DNA of 64,000 nucleotides. Origin: Deltaproteobacteria bacterium (GTDB taxonomy: Bacteria > Desulfobacterota > Desulfobacteria > Desulfobacterales > GCA-2748835). The notes under the pieces were generated by a model. It ran no database searches. It was given only the letters and a program-made list of their open reading frames with translations, and was not told the DNA's origin. The stretch spans positions 120,754 through 184,753 of the forward strand of contig PDTL01000017.1 of assembly GCA_002748835.1 (NCBI GenBank), read 5' to 3'. Positions 1-9,753 of the stretch are shown here, piece after piece (position 1 is the stretch's first letter; every line of letters starts with the position of its first letter). The position numbers and the translations under genes were made by a program.

Positions 1-717
1 ACCGACAGGCTTGCTGGAAAAGGTATCAGACAGGGCGTCAATACACACATCACCAATCCGGATGCAGCAGCCATCACCCGCGGTTTGGATATTCAGCAAC
101 AGGGTTTCCGGAATTGTCGTAATCAGATTTCCAAACCGGTCGATTCCCTGAACCCCCCCTTCAAAGCCGCCAGACGCCAGTTCACGTACCGAAGGGATCA
201 GGGATGCCGTCAGATCGCCAGGCGAAAATGCCGGCCCCATATCACTCAGCGGAACGCCGGTTGCCAGGGCAGCAGCCACAGGCGCAAAAATATCTCGGCC
301 ATGAAAGGTCGCATGCACCGGATGTCGGAAATACGCAGGGTTTACAATCTCGATCACCCGGCAGACACCTGGCAGCTGCGCGATCACGCCCTCAGGAATG
401 CCGTTATCCGGCGCCAGTACGACGGTTGTGTCCGGCCACTCTATTCCCACAATCCGCCGGTCGCCGCCCACGCCAGGGTCCACCACCACCACATGCACGG
501 TGCCTGCGGCAAAACACGGAATCGTGGAAACCGCTGCCATCAGGGCCTCCTGGTAGGCATAAGGAGAAATTGTATGGGTGATATCCACGATCACGGTCCC
601 AGGGGCCGCAGACAAAACAACCCCCTTCATCATGCCCACATACGGATCCTCCATGCCAAAATCCGTGATCAGCGTGATCACCCGGTTCGGGGTATTTCTG
701 GATTCGGTTTGGTTCAT
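1..717 (-). CDS. DUF62 family SAM hydrolase (SAM hydroxide adenosyltransferase), partial
   Basis: This frame is open from an ATG at 717 to the window edge, giving 239 residues without a stop, so the C-terminus is missing. The N-terminus has the family signature TDFGMEDPYVGMMKG at residues 18-32, followed by DPGVGG near residue 77 and an APDNG motif near 103, all typical of the DUF62 / SAM chlorinase-fluorinase fold. Non-halogenating members hydrolyse S-adenosylmethionine to adenosine and methionine; that activity is inferred from the family. The gene begins 21 bases after the ruvB stop on the same strand and is probably the last visible member of the tol-pal-ruv run. No strong Shine-Dalgarno is visible. 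Confidence 0.9.
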   Translation of the reverse strand, partial: MNQTESRNTPNRVITLITDFGMEDPYVGMMKGVVLSAAPGTVIVDITHTISPYAYQEALMAAVSTIPCFAAGTVHVVVVDPGVGGDRRIVGIEWPDTTVVLAPDNGIPEGVIAQLPGVCRVIEIVNPAYFRHPVHATFHGRDIFAPVAAALATGVPLSDMGPAFSPGDLTASLIPSVRELASGGFEGGVQGIDRFGNLITTIPETLLLNIQTAGDGCCIRIGDVCIDALSDTFSSKPVG

Positions 718-738
718 GGAATGCGCACCCGTGCCAGG

Positions 739-1782
739 TCAGAACAGGGTTTGTCTGGGGATGTCAAGATGATCATAGGCGGCCGCCGGTGTTTTCCGGC
801 CCGAAGACGTACGGATAAGCAGCCCCATCTTCAGCAGATACGGCTCCACCACATCAACCAGGGTATCGGTCTCTTCCTGAAGGGTGGCGGCAATGGCCTC
901 AATTCCCACCGGTCCGCCGGCATAATAATCGATAATCGTCTGCAGGTATCGCCTGTCGAGCACCGTAAGGCCCAGATCATCCACGCCTTCCAGCCGGAGG
1001 GCCGCATCCACCACCTCCCGCGTCAGCCGCCCGTCTGACTTGACAATGGCGTAATCCCGGACCCGCTTCAGCAGCCGGTTGGCAATACGCGGCGTTCCCC
1101 GGGAGCGGCGAGCCAGCTCTGCCGCACCTGAGGAATCGAGGTTGGCTGACAGTAAGTCCGCAGAACGCAGCAGGATGGTTTCAAGATCAGATTCCTGATA
1201 AAAATCAAGGCTTCTGAAAATACCAAACCGGTCCCGCAGGGGCGCAGACAGGAGCCCCACACGCGTCGTGGCACCCACCAGCACGAACTGCTTGAGCCGC
1301 AACCGGTGACTGCGGGCGTTCACGCCTTTGTCAAACACAAAATCCACGGCAAAATCTTCCATGGCCGAATAGAGGAACTCCTCGACCGCCTTGGGAATCC
1401 GATGGATCTCATCGATAAACAGGATATCCCCATGCCCGAGATGGGTCAGAATACCGATCAGATCCCCGCCCTTTTCAAGGGCCGGTCCGGATGTAATGGT
1501 CAGATTGCCGCTGGTTTCAGTGGCAATGATGGTGGCAAGGGTGGTTTTTCCAAGGCCCGGCGGACCATGCAGCAGGATATGGTCGAGGGGTTCCCCGCGG
1601 AGCTTTGCGGCATCGATGGCAATTTGCAGGGTTGCCACGGTTTCCCGCTGACCGATATAGGATGCCAGCCGATCCGGACGAAGGGAAAGCATCTCTGCCC
1701 CCTGGTCAACGGCTTGCAGTTCCCGTGAAACCAAGCCGGTACCGCCAACCGACGAATAACTGAGAATCGAATCTCCGGTCAT
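739..1782 (-). CDS. ruvB: Holliday junction branch migration ATPase RuvB
   Basis: RuvB is the hexameric AAA+ motor that drives Holliday junction migration with RuvA. The 347-residue protein has Walker A ([10 protein letters not shown], about 72-81), Walker B ([10 protein letters not shown], 119-128) and the GATTR arginine-finger segment with Arg174, plus the usual C-terminal winged helix. Length is normal for the family. Its ATG overlaps the ruvA stop by four bases (ATGA), so the two genes are translationally coupled. It sits between ruvA and a DUF62 gene in the same orientation. Confidence 0.98.
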   Translation of the reverse strand: MTGDSILSYSSVGGTGLVSRELQAVDQGAEMLSLRPDRLASYIGQRETVATLQIAIDAAKLRGEPLDHILLHGPPGLGKTTLATIIATETSGNLTITSGPALEKGGDLIGILTHLGHGDILFIDEIHRIPKAVEEFLYSAMEDFAVDFVFDKGVNARSHRLRLKQFVLVGATTRVGLLSAPLRDRFGIFRSLDFYQESDLETILLRSADLLSANLDSSGAAELARRSRGTPRIANRLLKRVRDYAIVKSDGRLTREVVDAALRLEGVDDLGLTVLDRRYLQTIIDYYAGGPVGIEAIAATLQEETDTLVDVVEPYLLKMGLLIRTSSGRKTPAAAYDHLDIPRQTLF

Positions 1783-2393
1783 GGCATTTCTCCGCGGTAA
1801 ACTTCATCAAACAGGTCTTCCGGACCGCTGATCGCCGGATTCCGTTTCAGGGCCGCCTCAACCATTTCCATTGCCGTCACCTGCTTATACCCCAGCTGAT
1901 GAACGAGCACTTCCATAACAGCAGACACAAAGTCGCCAGCATTCGGTGCCACAGGATGGGCCTCGGGACGAATCATGGCAAATGTCGACACTTTGCCCTG
2001 AAGTGTGGCGATAATTTTCTGGGCTGTCCGTGTACCGATACCGCTCAGCCGCGTCAAGGTGGGCACATCTCCCGATTCAATGGCCCGGGCCACATCCCGG
2101 ATGGGGATTTCCAAGGCTTTCACGGCCTTCATGGGCCCGATGGCTTCCACGGAAATAAAATGCTGGAAAAACAGTTTTTCCGCTTCTAGCGTAAACCCGA
2201 TCAACACCGGCCGGGGCTGACGCTCGGTCTGATAATAGTAGATATGCAGGGCCAGGGGGTCCCCTATGCCGCTCTGATGGAGGGATGCCATGACATACGC
2301 GGGCAGCATCACCTCATACCCCACAGGACCGGCCAGCAGCACCACCCGGTCCGGCTCTTTTTTTAATATTGTCCCTTCCAGATATGCGATCAT
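1779..2393 (-). CDS. ruvA: Holliday junction DNA-binding protein RuvA
   Basis: RuvA is the tetrameric junction-binding partner of RuvB. The 204-residue protein has the N-terminal OB fold beginning MIAYLEGTI, tandem helix-hairpin-helix elements around residues 70-130 (including [11 protein letters not shown]) and a C-terminal domain that contacts RuvB. Length is typical. It lies 8 bases after ruvC and overlaps ruvB by four bases, giving the compact order ruvC-ruvA-ruvB. Its position downstream of tol-pal is an arrangement also seen, in a different order, in other proteobacteria. Confidence 0.97.
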   Translation of the reverse strand: MIAYLEGTILKKEPDRVVLLAGPVGYEVMLPAYVMASLHQSGIGDPLALHIYYYQTERQPRPVLIGFTLEAEKLFFQHFISVEAIGPMKAVKALEIPIRDVARAIESGDVPTLTRLSGIGTRTAQKIIATLQGKVSTFAMIRPEAHPVAPNAGDFVSAVMEVLVHQLGYKQVTAMEMVEAALKRNPAISGPEDLFDEVYRGEMP

Positions 2394-2401
2394 ACTGTAG
2401 T

Positions 2402-2932
2402 TTACCGTTCTTTTGACACCATCCGAAGCGCATCAGACATCCCGAAGCGGTAAAGCCCTGCCAGGGCAAGTCCCAGTGCATCCGATGCATGGTCAGGACA
2501 AATCTTCTCCGGATGGCCGAGACGTTCGCGCACCGATTTTTCAAGCTGATGCTTGGGCGCGTTTCCGTTCCCCGTGACAATACGCTTGACCTCTCGTACG
2601 GAAATCTCATGCACCGGAATCCCCAGCCGGGCCCCGGCGGTCATGATGACACCCGACACCCTGCCCAGCACCAATCCGGATTTGGGATAATGGGGAAGGA
2701 TAAACACATCCTCTAAGATCATCAGGTCCGGCAACTCACGATCCAGCAGCGTACTGATTTCAGAAAAAATCTTCAGCAGACGGTCAGCAATCGGCAGCCC
2801 GCATGCCGTACGGATACTGCCAAAGGCATAGGTTTCTACCGAGCTGCCGATCACACCGTTTCCGGAGACAAGGCCCACACCGGTTGCAGCCAAACCCGGA
2901 TCTACGCCCAGAACCTTCAGAATACCGGACAC
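2402..2932 (-). CDS. ruvC: Holliday junction resolvase RuvC
   Basis: RuvC is the dimeric endonuclease that resolves Holliday junctions. The 176-residue product starts MSGILKVLGVDPG and keeps all four acidic catalytic positions: Asp11 in GVDPG, Glu74 in LEDVF, and Asp147 and Asp151 in the DHASD segment. The RNase H-like fold and length match the family. It follows cpoB by 39 bases on the same strand and heads the ruvCAB group, so it may be transcribed from the tolQ promoter, an internal promoter, or both. Confidence 0.97.
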   Translation of the reverse strand: MSGILKVLGVDPGLAATGVGLVSGNGVIGSSVETYAFGSIRTACGLPIADRLLKIFSEISTLLDRELPDLMILEDVFILPHYPKSGLVLGRVSGVIMTAGARLGIPVHEISVREVKRIVTGNGNAPKHQLEKSVRERLGHPEKICPDHASDALGLALAGLYRFGMSDALRMVSKER

Positions 2933-2971
2933 ACCCGCCTCCCTGCCGGCAAAACCGCTGCATCGGGTTTG

Positions 2972-3841
2972 CTAGTCAAATTCAGAAAGTTTCTTACTCG
3001 CGATTTCCGCCTCAGGGGTATTCGGGAATCGTTCAATGATATCTTTCAGCAGAATCTGGCAGTTCAGCCGGTTTCCCAGCTTGAGGAAAGCAAACCCCTG
3101 TTTGAGAAGCGCGCTGGGAACCTTGTTTCCCTTGGGATACGACTCGATCACTTCCTGATATTCCAGAATCGCCTTTTCAAACCAGTTTTCCCGGTAATAG
3201 GTTTCACCAATCCAGAATTGGGCATTATCTGCATTGGGAGATTTTCCGTATTTATCAAGAAACTGGGTAAACATCGATCGCGCCGTCTCCATCTCTCCCT
3301 TATCAAACATCCCTTTGGCTGCCGCATACAATGCTGCTTCCGTTGCGGGTGCTGGCGGGGGCGTGGGTGCTTGTGTGGGTACTGCCGGCTGGGGCGTTTG
3401 TGCTGCTGACGCCTCCCCTCGGCCACCGGCTATGTTTTCAAATCCCACAAAGGCTTCAATGGCTGCGACACGATCCGACAGTCTGTCAAGTACTGCTGAC
3501 ACGCGGTCAATCGCACCTGCTGCCAGATCGTCCCTGTGATTCAGTTCTTCAAGAATCCCCTCAAGACGGGACATTTCCTCGCGTACCGCATTCACCGTCG
3601 CACCCTGCCCCGCATAGCGGTTCATCAGCTCCGCTTCACGGGCGTTCTGCTGTTCCCGCGCCCGGGACAATTGTTTTTCAAGATTCTGATTCTCCCGTTT
3701 CAGATCGGTATTCAGGCTCTCCACTGCCCGCAGCCGTTCATCCAGAAAGCGCACATCCGACGTTGACGCACATCCGAAACAGCCCATCACTATTCCCGTG
3801 CAAATACAATACACACCGAGTCTCGTCAAAGAGGTCTTCAT
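2972..3841 (-). CDS. cpoB: Cell division coordinator CpoB / YbgF, Tol-Pal associated, lipoprotein form
   Basis: I chose the ATG at 3841, giving 289 residues, because a GGGAG Shine-Dalgarno precedes it and a signal peptide ending in CFGC (Cys24) follows directly; the open frame continues upstream but that part looks untranslated. After the probable lipobox come a coiled coil (about 35-110), an Ala/Pro-rich linker and C-terminal TPR repeats (about 165-285). In the family, YbgF/CpoB binds TolA and couples outer-membrane constriction with peptidoglycan synthesis. E. coli CpoB is soluble and periplasmic, so the predicted lipid anchor is a variation. It sits directly after pal. Confidence 0.9.
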   Translation of the reverse strand: MKTSLTRLGVYCICTGIVMGCFGCASTSDVRFLDERLRAVESLNTDLKRENQNLEKQLSRAREQQNAREAELMNRYAGQGATVNAVREEMSRLEGILEELNHRDDLAAGAIDRVSAVLDRLSDRVAAIEAFVGFENIAGGRGEASAAQTPQPAVPTQAPTPPPAPATEAALYAAAKGMFDKGEMETARSMFTQFLDKYGKSPNADNAQFWIGETYYRENWFEKAILEYQEVIESYPKGNKVPSALLKQGFAFLKLGNRLNCQILLKDIIERFPNTPEAEIASKKLSEFD

Positions 3842-4004
3842 ATCGGCTCCCTCATCCAGGAGATACCCGTGGCTCTCTCCCGGAAACCTGTTATATGCAA
3901 ACAGCACGAGCGGCATGTTGACATGCCGCCCGCGTCCTGGCCGCAGAAAGTGTTAACAGCTCCTGCCGCCTTTATTTTTTTATGATGCGATGTCGCCTGG
4001 TCTA

Positions 4005-4580
4005 TCAGCGCAAAACAAATTCAGCGCGACGGTTTTTGTCCCAATCCCCCGGAACAGCCGGACGTTCTTCACCGTAGCTGACCGTGGACAGACGCTCAGG
4101 TGCGACCCCCAGATCGACCAGATACCGCTTGATGCTTTTGGCGCGGCGATCCCCCAGTGCCAGGTTATACTCATTGGTGCCCCGCTCATCGCAGTGGCCT
4201 TCCACCTGCACATGGACACTGGGATTCTTGCGCAGCCATTGGGCTTTTACCATGAGAATACGCTGTGCCGTCGGCGTGAGAACCGAGCTGTCAAAGTCGA
4301 AATAGATCCGATTGTTGAAAAACGCTTCTTTTTCCCGGGCCGCTTTCTGCTGAGATATATCTGCCAAGTCCTCACCGGAAAATGTCTTTTCATCGGTCAG
4401 ATTACCGGAACTGGATCCGAGTTTATCGCCACCTTCCGTCCTGGAAATATCACTTGGGGTGGTACCGGGGCCAACGCCAGGATCCGAAGGCACATCCACG
4501 CGCTTCTTTCCGCAAGAGATCAGCATCATCGTGGCAACCAGCATGACAAAAAGCAATTTAAACCACCGGGTTTTCTGCAT
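4005..4580 (-). CDS. pal: Peptidoglycan-associated lipoprotein Pal
   Basis: Pal is an outer-membrane lipoprotein that binds peptidoglycan and TolB. The 191-residue protein has a short signal peptide ending in the lipobox LISC, a low-complexity linker and a C-terminal OmpA-like domain. Peptidoglycan-binding features are visible as YFDFDSS (about 93-99), [14 protein letters not shown] and the closing RRAEFVL. It follows tolB by about 35 bases with an AGGAGG ribosome site just before the ATG and precedes cpoB, the standard tol-pal order. Confidence 0.97.
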   Translation of the reverse strand: MQKTRWFKLLFVMLVATMMLISCGKKRVDVPSDPGVGPGTTPSDISRTEGGDKLGSSSGNLTDEKTFSGEDLADISQQKAAREKEAFFNNRIYFDFDSSVLTPTAQRILMVKAQWLRKNPSVHVQVEGHCDERGTNEYNLALGDRRAKSIKRYLVDLGVAPERLSTVSYGEERPAVPGDWDKNRRAEFVLR

Positions 4581-4615
4581 TTTTCCTCCTTATAAAAATT
4601 AGGATAAGCCTGATG

Positions 4616-5938
4616 TTATTTACGAATCACCGCAGGCGACCACTTTGGGTTGGATTGTTCACCTTTCCCGCTTGTCACACGCCGCTGATCCGTACCAAAG
4701 GCCGTCATGACATATATGCGGGATTTACCCTCACGTGTAGAGCTGAACGCAATCAATGTTCCGTCCGGAGAAAATGAAGGCGATTCATTCGATCCGCTGT
4801 GCGCTGTCAACTGCATCAGTCCGGAGCCATCTGTTTTAATGACAAAAATATTGGTAACGCCCTTTTCCATTCCGGCATACGCGATTTTATCATCTTTAGG
4901 GGACCAGCTGGGCGATGTGTTGTACTTTCCTTCAAAGGTCAATCGCTGAACTTTTTCTGTCTGCATATCGCGTATGTAAATCTGCGGAGATCCTGACCGA
5001 TTGGACACAAACGCCATCCGTGAACCGTCCGGAGAAAATGAGGGCGATACATCAATTCCCCATTTATTTGTTAACCTTTTAATCATTTTCCCCCTACCGG
5101 TCAACCTATAAATTTCCTGGTCACCTGAGAAGGAAAGGGTTGCTGCCAGTTCAAACTTTCCAGGTATCCAGGCCGGCGTAATATTGAGTCCGTCAAAATT
5201 CACCTCCCATCCCTCTTGATTCCACAGATTACGGATATAAAGATCCGGCTTCCCCTTCACATAAGAGGTATAGGCCAGCCATTGTCCATCCGATGACCAG
5301 GCCGGTGAGAGACAGATTGATTTGTCTGTGGTGATCTGCTGGGGATTAAACCCGTCAAAATCACAGATCATCACTTCCTTATGGCCGGATTTTGTGTCCA
5401 GATACGCAATTTTACTATCAAAAATACCCGGGCTTCCGGTGAGTCGAAGAATCACTTCACTGCAGAACCGGCGGACCATAATTCGCGATTCGGTGGTATT
5501 TCCTTTGTAGACCTTTCCCACCAGCATCCGCTCCTTGAATGCGTCAAACAGTCGAAACTCAAGCGCCAGCCGGTCTTTTCGGACCCTGATGCCGGTGGTG
5601 ATCAGCAGTTCAGCGCCAATTCCCTTCCAGTTGGCAAAGTTGATCTTTGCCGCCACAATGCCGTTCCGGGCGGGTTCTTCGAGAAACGCCTTGGGATCGA
5701 CAAACTTAAAATACCCGGTATAAGAAAGGGTCTCTGTCATCAGCTGATGGGTCTCAGTTGCAAGCCCCTTTTCCGCTGCCGTACCCGAAACCTGTTTGAA
5801 CGCGGGAATGGCAATGGGAATCTTTTTAATAAACGGTGTAATCGGTATATAATCTTCAGCCAACGCTGAGCTGGATAATGCGCATATCAACCCGATCAAG
5901 ATCAGCACGATCTTCATGTGACTATATCTACCTATCAT
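4616..5938 (-). CDS. tolB: Tol-Pal system periplasmic beta-propeller protein TolB
   Basis: TolB is a periplasmic protein linking TolA to Pal. The 440-residue product has an N-terminal signal peptide, an N-terminal alpha/beta domain and a C-terminal six-bladed propeller built of PD40-type repeats of the form SPSFSPDGS, SPSWSPKDD and SPSFSPDGT. A GAAAGG site lies six bases before the ATG at 5938; an internal ATG at 5917 (MKIVLILIG) would give a shorter signal peptide and is a possible alternative. It lies between tolA and pal in the same orientation. Confidence 0.97.
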   Translation of the reverse strand: MIGRYSHMKIVLILIGLICALSSSALAEDYIPITPFIKKIPIAIPAFKQVSGTAAEKGLATETHQLMTETLSYTGYFKFVDPKAFLEEPARNGIVAAKINFANWKGIGAELLITTGIRVRKDRLALEFRLFDAFKERMLVGKVYKGNTTESRIMVRRFCSEVILRLTGSPGIFDSKIAYLDTKSGHKEVMICDFDGFNPQQITTDKSICLSPAWSSDGQWLAYTSYVKGKPDLYIRNLWNQEGWEVNFDGLNITPAWIPGKFELAATLSFSGDQEIYRLTGRGKMIKRLTNKWGIDVSPSFSPDGSRMAFVSNRSGSPQIYIRDMQTEKVQRLTFEGKYNTSPSWSPKDDKIAYAGMEKGVTNIFVIKTDGSGLMQLTAHSGSNESPSFSPDGTLIAFSSTREGKSRIYVMTAFGTDQRRVTSGKGEQSNPKWSPAVIRK

Positions 5939-5986
5939 TTTTTACCTTTCAGGGTGCCGTGATATGTTTACAGGTTGTCAGATGCA

Positions 5987-6832
5987 TCACTCTAATCCTG
6001 AAGGCGTAAACCCCAAAGTGATGGTAATAAAAGGTTCTTTAATTCCAGGCGGGTGAGGCAATACGGGATTCGCTTTTTGAATCGCATTGATTGCGGATGT
6101 ATTTAAATAGGTGTTCAACGAACGTTCTGTGAACCAATGTTCATCAATCACGCCATTGGGTAAAACTTTAATGACAATTTTAGTGATCAGCCCCTGATCA
6201 CCACCCGCCATTTGTTCCGAGTATGCCCATTTTTCTTGAATTGCCAGGGCGACCTGGTGCATATAAATATTTTTTCGTTCTTTATCCACGCTGCTGCCAC
6301 CCGTGTCAGCGGAGTGATTCTTTTTATTCTGATCGGAATCCGTATCAACCTTATTTTTTTTCTGTGGTGCCTTTCGACGGATCTGTTCAATGGCTGCTTT
6401 CACGGGATCGGTCTTCGGAGGTTCTTTCTCGACATGTCTTGCCAATCGGTCCAGTGCCGAATCAATGGCCTTTTCCGGTTTATAGGTTTTATTTTTCAGT
6501 GATCGTTTGATTCCCACCTTTGATTGGCGCACCGGCACTGCCTTGGCAGGCTTCCGCACGGCCACGTTCTTTTTCGTCACAGGTCTGGGTCTGGGCGGTT
6601 GCACCTTTTTGGCCGGCGCAACAGGGCGCGGCTTCGGCTGGCGCGGCGTTTGCGGCGCGACCAGATCCACATCAATAGCTTTAAACGTCTGCTTGGGGTC
6701 CAGTCGGAGCGAGGGAGAATAGACCATTCCGAACAGCGCTGTAAAATGCAGCAACAAGGAGACAAGAACCGCTTTTTTAAACGCCGAAGTCTCAGGGCCG
6801 TTCGGCTGGAGTAAGGCTGAGGATGCCGGCAT
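5987..6832 (-). CDS. tolA: TolA / TonB-like envelope-spanning protein
   Basis: This is the TolA position of the operon. The protein has one N-terminal membrane helix (AVLVSLLLHFTALFGMV), a long Pro/Lys/Arg-rich middle and a TolA/TonB-type C-terminal domain (KIVIKVLPNGVIDEHW and following). TolA spans the periplasm and transmits the proton-motive force from TolQR to TolB-Pal. I chose the ATG at 6832 (281 residues) because AAGGA sits eight bases upstream; a GTG at 6853 overlapping the tolR stop (GTGA) is the alternative. The middle domain is shorter than in E. coli TolA and lacks its long Ala/Lys helix. Confidence 0.88.
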   Translation of the reverse strand: MPASSALLQPNGPETSAFKKAVLVSLLLHFTALFGMVYSPSLRLDPKQTFKAIDVDLVAPQTPRQPKPRPVAPAKKVQPPRPRPVTKKNVAVRKPAKAVPVRQSKVGIKRSLKNKTYKPEKAIDSALDRLARHVEKEPPKTDPVKAAIEQIRRKAPQKKNKVDTDSDQNKKNHSADTGGSSVDKERKNIYMHQVALAIQEKWAYSEQMAGGDQGLITKIVIKVLPNGVIDEHWFTERSLNTYLNTSAINAIQKANPVLPHPPGIKEPFITITLGFTPSGLE

Positions 6833-6849
6833 ACCTGTTTCCTTCCGAA

Positions 6850-7268
6850 TCACTGCCGGCGTTCTTCATCCAGCGGTTCGGTGATCATCCCCAGCTTTGC
6901 CACGCCAGCACGTTTTACCGCTGCCATGACCTGGATGACGCTGCCGTAGGAAACCGACTTGTCCGCTTTTAAAAACACATTTCGGCTGGCGCGTGTTTTA
7001 AGAATCGCCGATAGTTTCTCCTTCAAGAATTCGAGTGTCACCGAAGCGTCATTGATAAAAATTTTCCCGTGGGCATCAACCGTGACCACCAATTGATCAT
7101 CCTCGGCTTCCATGGGAGCGGAGATGGTTTCTGGAAGTGCCACATTCACCCCCTGAATCATCATGGGTGCCGTGACCATAAAAATAATCAGGAGCACCAG
7201 CATGACATCGACAAATGGCGTCACGTTGATTTCCGCCAAAAAGGGATCCTGCCCGCTGCCGCCATGAA

Positions 7269-7272
<4 letters not shown>
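6850..7272 (-). CDS. tolR: Biopolymer transport protein TolR (ExbD family)
   Basis: TolR forms the inner-membrane proton channel with TolQ. The 140-residue protein shows the ExbD/TolR signature INVTPFVDVMLVLLIIFMV with the conserved channel Asp (in FVDVML, about residue 22) in its single membrane helix, followed by a periplasmic domain ending PLDEERRQ. Its ATG overlaps the tolQ stop by four bases and its own stop lies at the tolA start, so the three are translationally coupled. Confidence 0.96.
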
Positions 7273-7988
<716 letters not shown>

Positions 7989-8118
7989 GATTGCTCCAGA
8001 CGTCTTCTGATATCATCAACGCGTTGTGACCTGTCACATCGCCGCAGGTTGCAACTGTGACTGAGCCACCTTAAAAAAACTGATAATCCGCACGATCATA
8101 CGCAGGTAAGCAGATTGC

Positions 8119-8147
8119 AAAATAGCCGACACACGGACCAGTGTCAA
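8119..8147 (-). promoter_or_regulatory. Predicted sigma-70 promoter of the tol-pal-ruv operon
   Basis: On the minus strand TTGACA (8147-8142) and TATTTT (8124-8119) are separated by exactly 17 bases, upstream of tolQ by about 130 bases. The -35 box is a perfect match. The leader between the promoter and tolQ holds no gene that I recognise. Confidence 0.6.
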
Positions 8148-8234
8148 CCCCAAGATCGTGCAGCAGGCACCCCAGGCACGCAGATGGCGTCTGCCGCTTA
8201 CGTTTCTTTCTGTCACGAATTCGGGCGAACCGTC

Positions 8235-9221
8235 TCACGCGGACAGCGTTTGCTGTATGCGCGCCCATCCCTCATCGGGAATCCAGGCGCCCACCACCCG
8301 GCACACCTCATATCCGCAGGCAGCGCCAATTTTTCCGGCATCCAGAATCGTATATCCGGCTGAAAGGCCGTATAGAAAGCCGCCCAGCCACAGATCTCCC
8401 GCACCGGTGGTATCGACAATGGGTGCACCGGTTTCCGCTGGGACGCGGATCACCTTGCCTTTATCCGAAATCAGGCTCCCGCTCGCCCCGCGTTTGAGGA
8501 CAGCGATCTCCACCCCATCGGACAGACGGGCAAGGGCCGTTTCAGGATCGGTCTCCCCGGTATATTCCGCCACCTCATCCTCATTGGCCACCAGGATATC
8601 CACATATGCGGGAATCAGCGTTTTCAGAAGGTCCAGACACTCCCGAACCACCGTGAAACTCGCCAGATCCAGCACCACTTTTGCGCCTGCCGCCTTAGCC
8701 GCCTTCAGCGCGGCATTCATCAGGTCTGGATTGAACAGCAGATAACCTTCCACCACGGCATACTGCGTGCCCGAAAAATCATCTGCCGATAGATCTGCCG
8801 GCCCCAGTTCAGACGAGGCAGCCAGACAGGTCCACATGGACCGTTCCGCATCTGGCGTAATCACGGACAGCACCCGGCCTGTGGGCGTGGCAGACCGCAT
8901 CAGACGAACATCCATCCCGCAGTCGGTCAGGGACTTTATATACGCATCCCCCACCGCATCATCACCGCATTTCCCAAGAAAACGACTTTTTCCGCCCAGC
9001 CGGGCCACCCCCACCAGGGTGTTGCAGGTGGCGCCACCCGGCACCATTTCCGGCGCATCGGCGGCAAACGAGAGCGCCCGGTCTATGGCTTCGATGTCCA
9101 TCAGGGTCATACCGCCTTTTTCGATTCCCACCGCATTCAGATACGCATCTGATTCATGAACCAAGAGATCCATCAGGGCGGATCCCACACCGGTCACCAA
9201 ACCGCATTCATATGTCTGCAT
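8235..9221 (-). CDS. PfkB-family carbohydrate kinase, adenosine-kinase-like
   Basis: The 328-residue protein belongs to the PfkB/ribokinase family: it opens LVTGVGSALMDLLVHE, carries the substrate-site PGGATCNTLVGVARLGG and the catalytic DTTGAGDLWLGGFLYG near residue 265, where Asp of GAGD is the base. Adenosine kinase (adenosine to AMP) is the most attractive substrate because the gene is divergent from metK-ahcY and adenosine is the by-product of AhcY; this is inference, and sugar kinases of the family look similar. The ATG at 9221 has GGGGAGG about 10 bases upstream, so the longer frame to 9293 is not used. Confidence 0.85.
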   Translation of the reverse strand: MQTYECGLVTGVGSALMDLLVHESDAYLNAVGIEKGGMTLMDIEAIDRALSFAADAPEMVPGGATCNTLVGVARLGGKSRFLGKCGDDAVGDAYIKSLTDCGMDVRLMRSATPTGRVLSVITPDAERSMWTCLAASSELGPADLSADDFSGTQYAVVEGYLLFNPDLMNAALKAAKAAGAKVVLDLASFTVVRECLDLLKTLIPAYVDILVANEDEVAEYTGETDPETALARLSDGVEIAVLKRGASGSLISDKGKVIRVPAETGAPIVDTTGAGDLWLGGFLYGLSAGYTILDAGKIGAACGYEVCRVVGAWIPDEGWARIQQTLSA

Positions 9222-9421
9222 CAAACAAACACCTCCCCTATCCTGCCGACCCGCATACGGACACACATCCCCGCATGCCACACCTGCCGGCAAGGCCTAA
9301 AATTGCACTCCACATCATACACTTACTGCATACCAACGAAAACAGATGCCGAATCCTTTCCGCAGATCGCAGTATTCCGAGTGCCGCGACGCCGAAGGCG
9401 CTCATCACTCCAGCAATCAAT

Positions 9422-9451
9422 ATATAACGATATCTTGATATATCGTTATAT
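9422..9451. promoter_or_regulatory. 12-bp palindrome, candidate operator of an ArsR/SahR-type repressor
   Basis: ATATAACGATAT (9422-9433) and its exact reverse complement ATATCGTTATAT (9440-9451) flank a six-base spacer. The right arm and spacer overlap the -10 and spacer of a minus-strand promoter, which is the usual place for a repressor site. AT-rich GATAT half-sites are typical of ArsR-family operators. Because the flanking genes are adenosine kinase, metK and ahcY, the SAH-responsive regulator SahR is the best guess; no regulator gene is in the window. Confidence 0.5.
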
Positions 9452-9463
9452 TCAGATAGTCAA
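9435..9463 (-). promoter_or_regulatory. Predicted promoter of the adenosine-kinase-like gene
   Basis: Reading the minus strand, TTGACT (9463-9458) and TATCAA (9440-9435) are 17 bases apart. The -10 box is imperfect but lies inside the palindrome at 9422-9451, so a protein bound there would block this promoter. Confidence 0.4.
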
Positions 9464-9514
9464 CAATTTTAATGGCATTGGCAAACGTTCATCACAAAAA
9501 TCTTCACAAAATCA

Positions 9515-9543
9515 TTGACATCCTGCCTGATGCCACATATAAA
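9515..9543 (+). promoter_or_regulatory. Predicted sigma-70 promoter of metK-ahcY
   Basis: TTGACA (9515-9520), a 17-base spacer and TATAAA (9538-9543) form a near-consensus promoter. Transcription would begin near 9550 and give a leader of about 200 nt before metK. Confidence 0.65.
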
Positions 9544-9578
9544 AAAGCCACCGAATCCTTTCCGGAGGCCCTTTTTTT
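9541..9578. terminator. Hairpin with flanking A and T runs in the metK leader
   Basis: GCCACCG (9547-9553) pairs with CGGAGGC downstream with one A-A mismatch, flanked by six A on the left and a seven-T run on the right, so it resembles a bidirectional intrinsic terminator. The predicted metK start point falls inside its left arm, so its role is unclear: it could end an upstream transcript, or be a chance structure. Confidence 0.35.
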
Positions 9579-9753
9579 CCGGTCACACCTGACACGACGA
9601 TCACATACGCGTCGGGCACACAGTGTCTGATCCCCGCTCTCATCTATAACCGTTTTGACAAACCGATAACCGGAAATCCGTCTCACACGATGGACCGGCA
9701 TTATTTACCCGATGCTGCACAGACACCGTCTGACAGCACAAAAAGGAGAACTT

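Larger units (their letters stand above)
9222..9753. other. Divergent control region between adenosine-kinase-like gene and metK
   Basis: This 532-base stretch has no convincing gene. It holds a 12-bp inverted repeat overlapping a minus-strand promoter, a consensus plus-strand promoter and a hairpin followed by seven T residues, each listed separately. The plus-strand leader of metK would be about 200 nt; I compared it by eye with SAM-I and SAM-II riboswitch cores and saw no match. Confidence 0.7.

Noticed and set aside
9550..9753. SAM riboswitch in the metK leader
   Set aside because: I looked for the SAM-I and SAM-II cores and found neither; regulation by a protein operator fits better.
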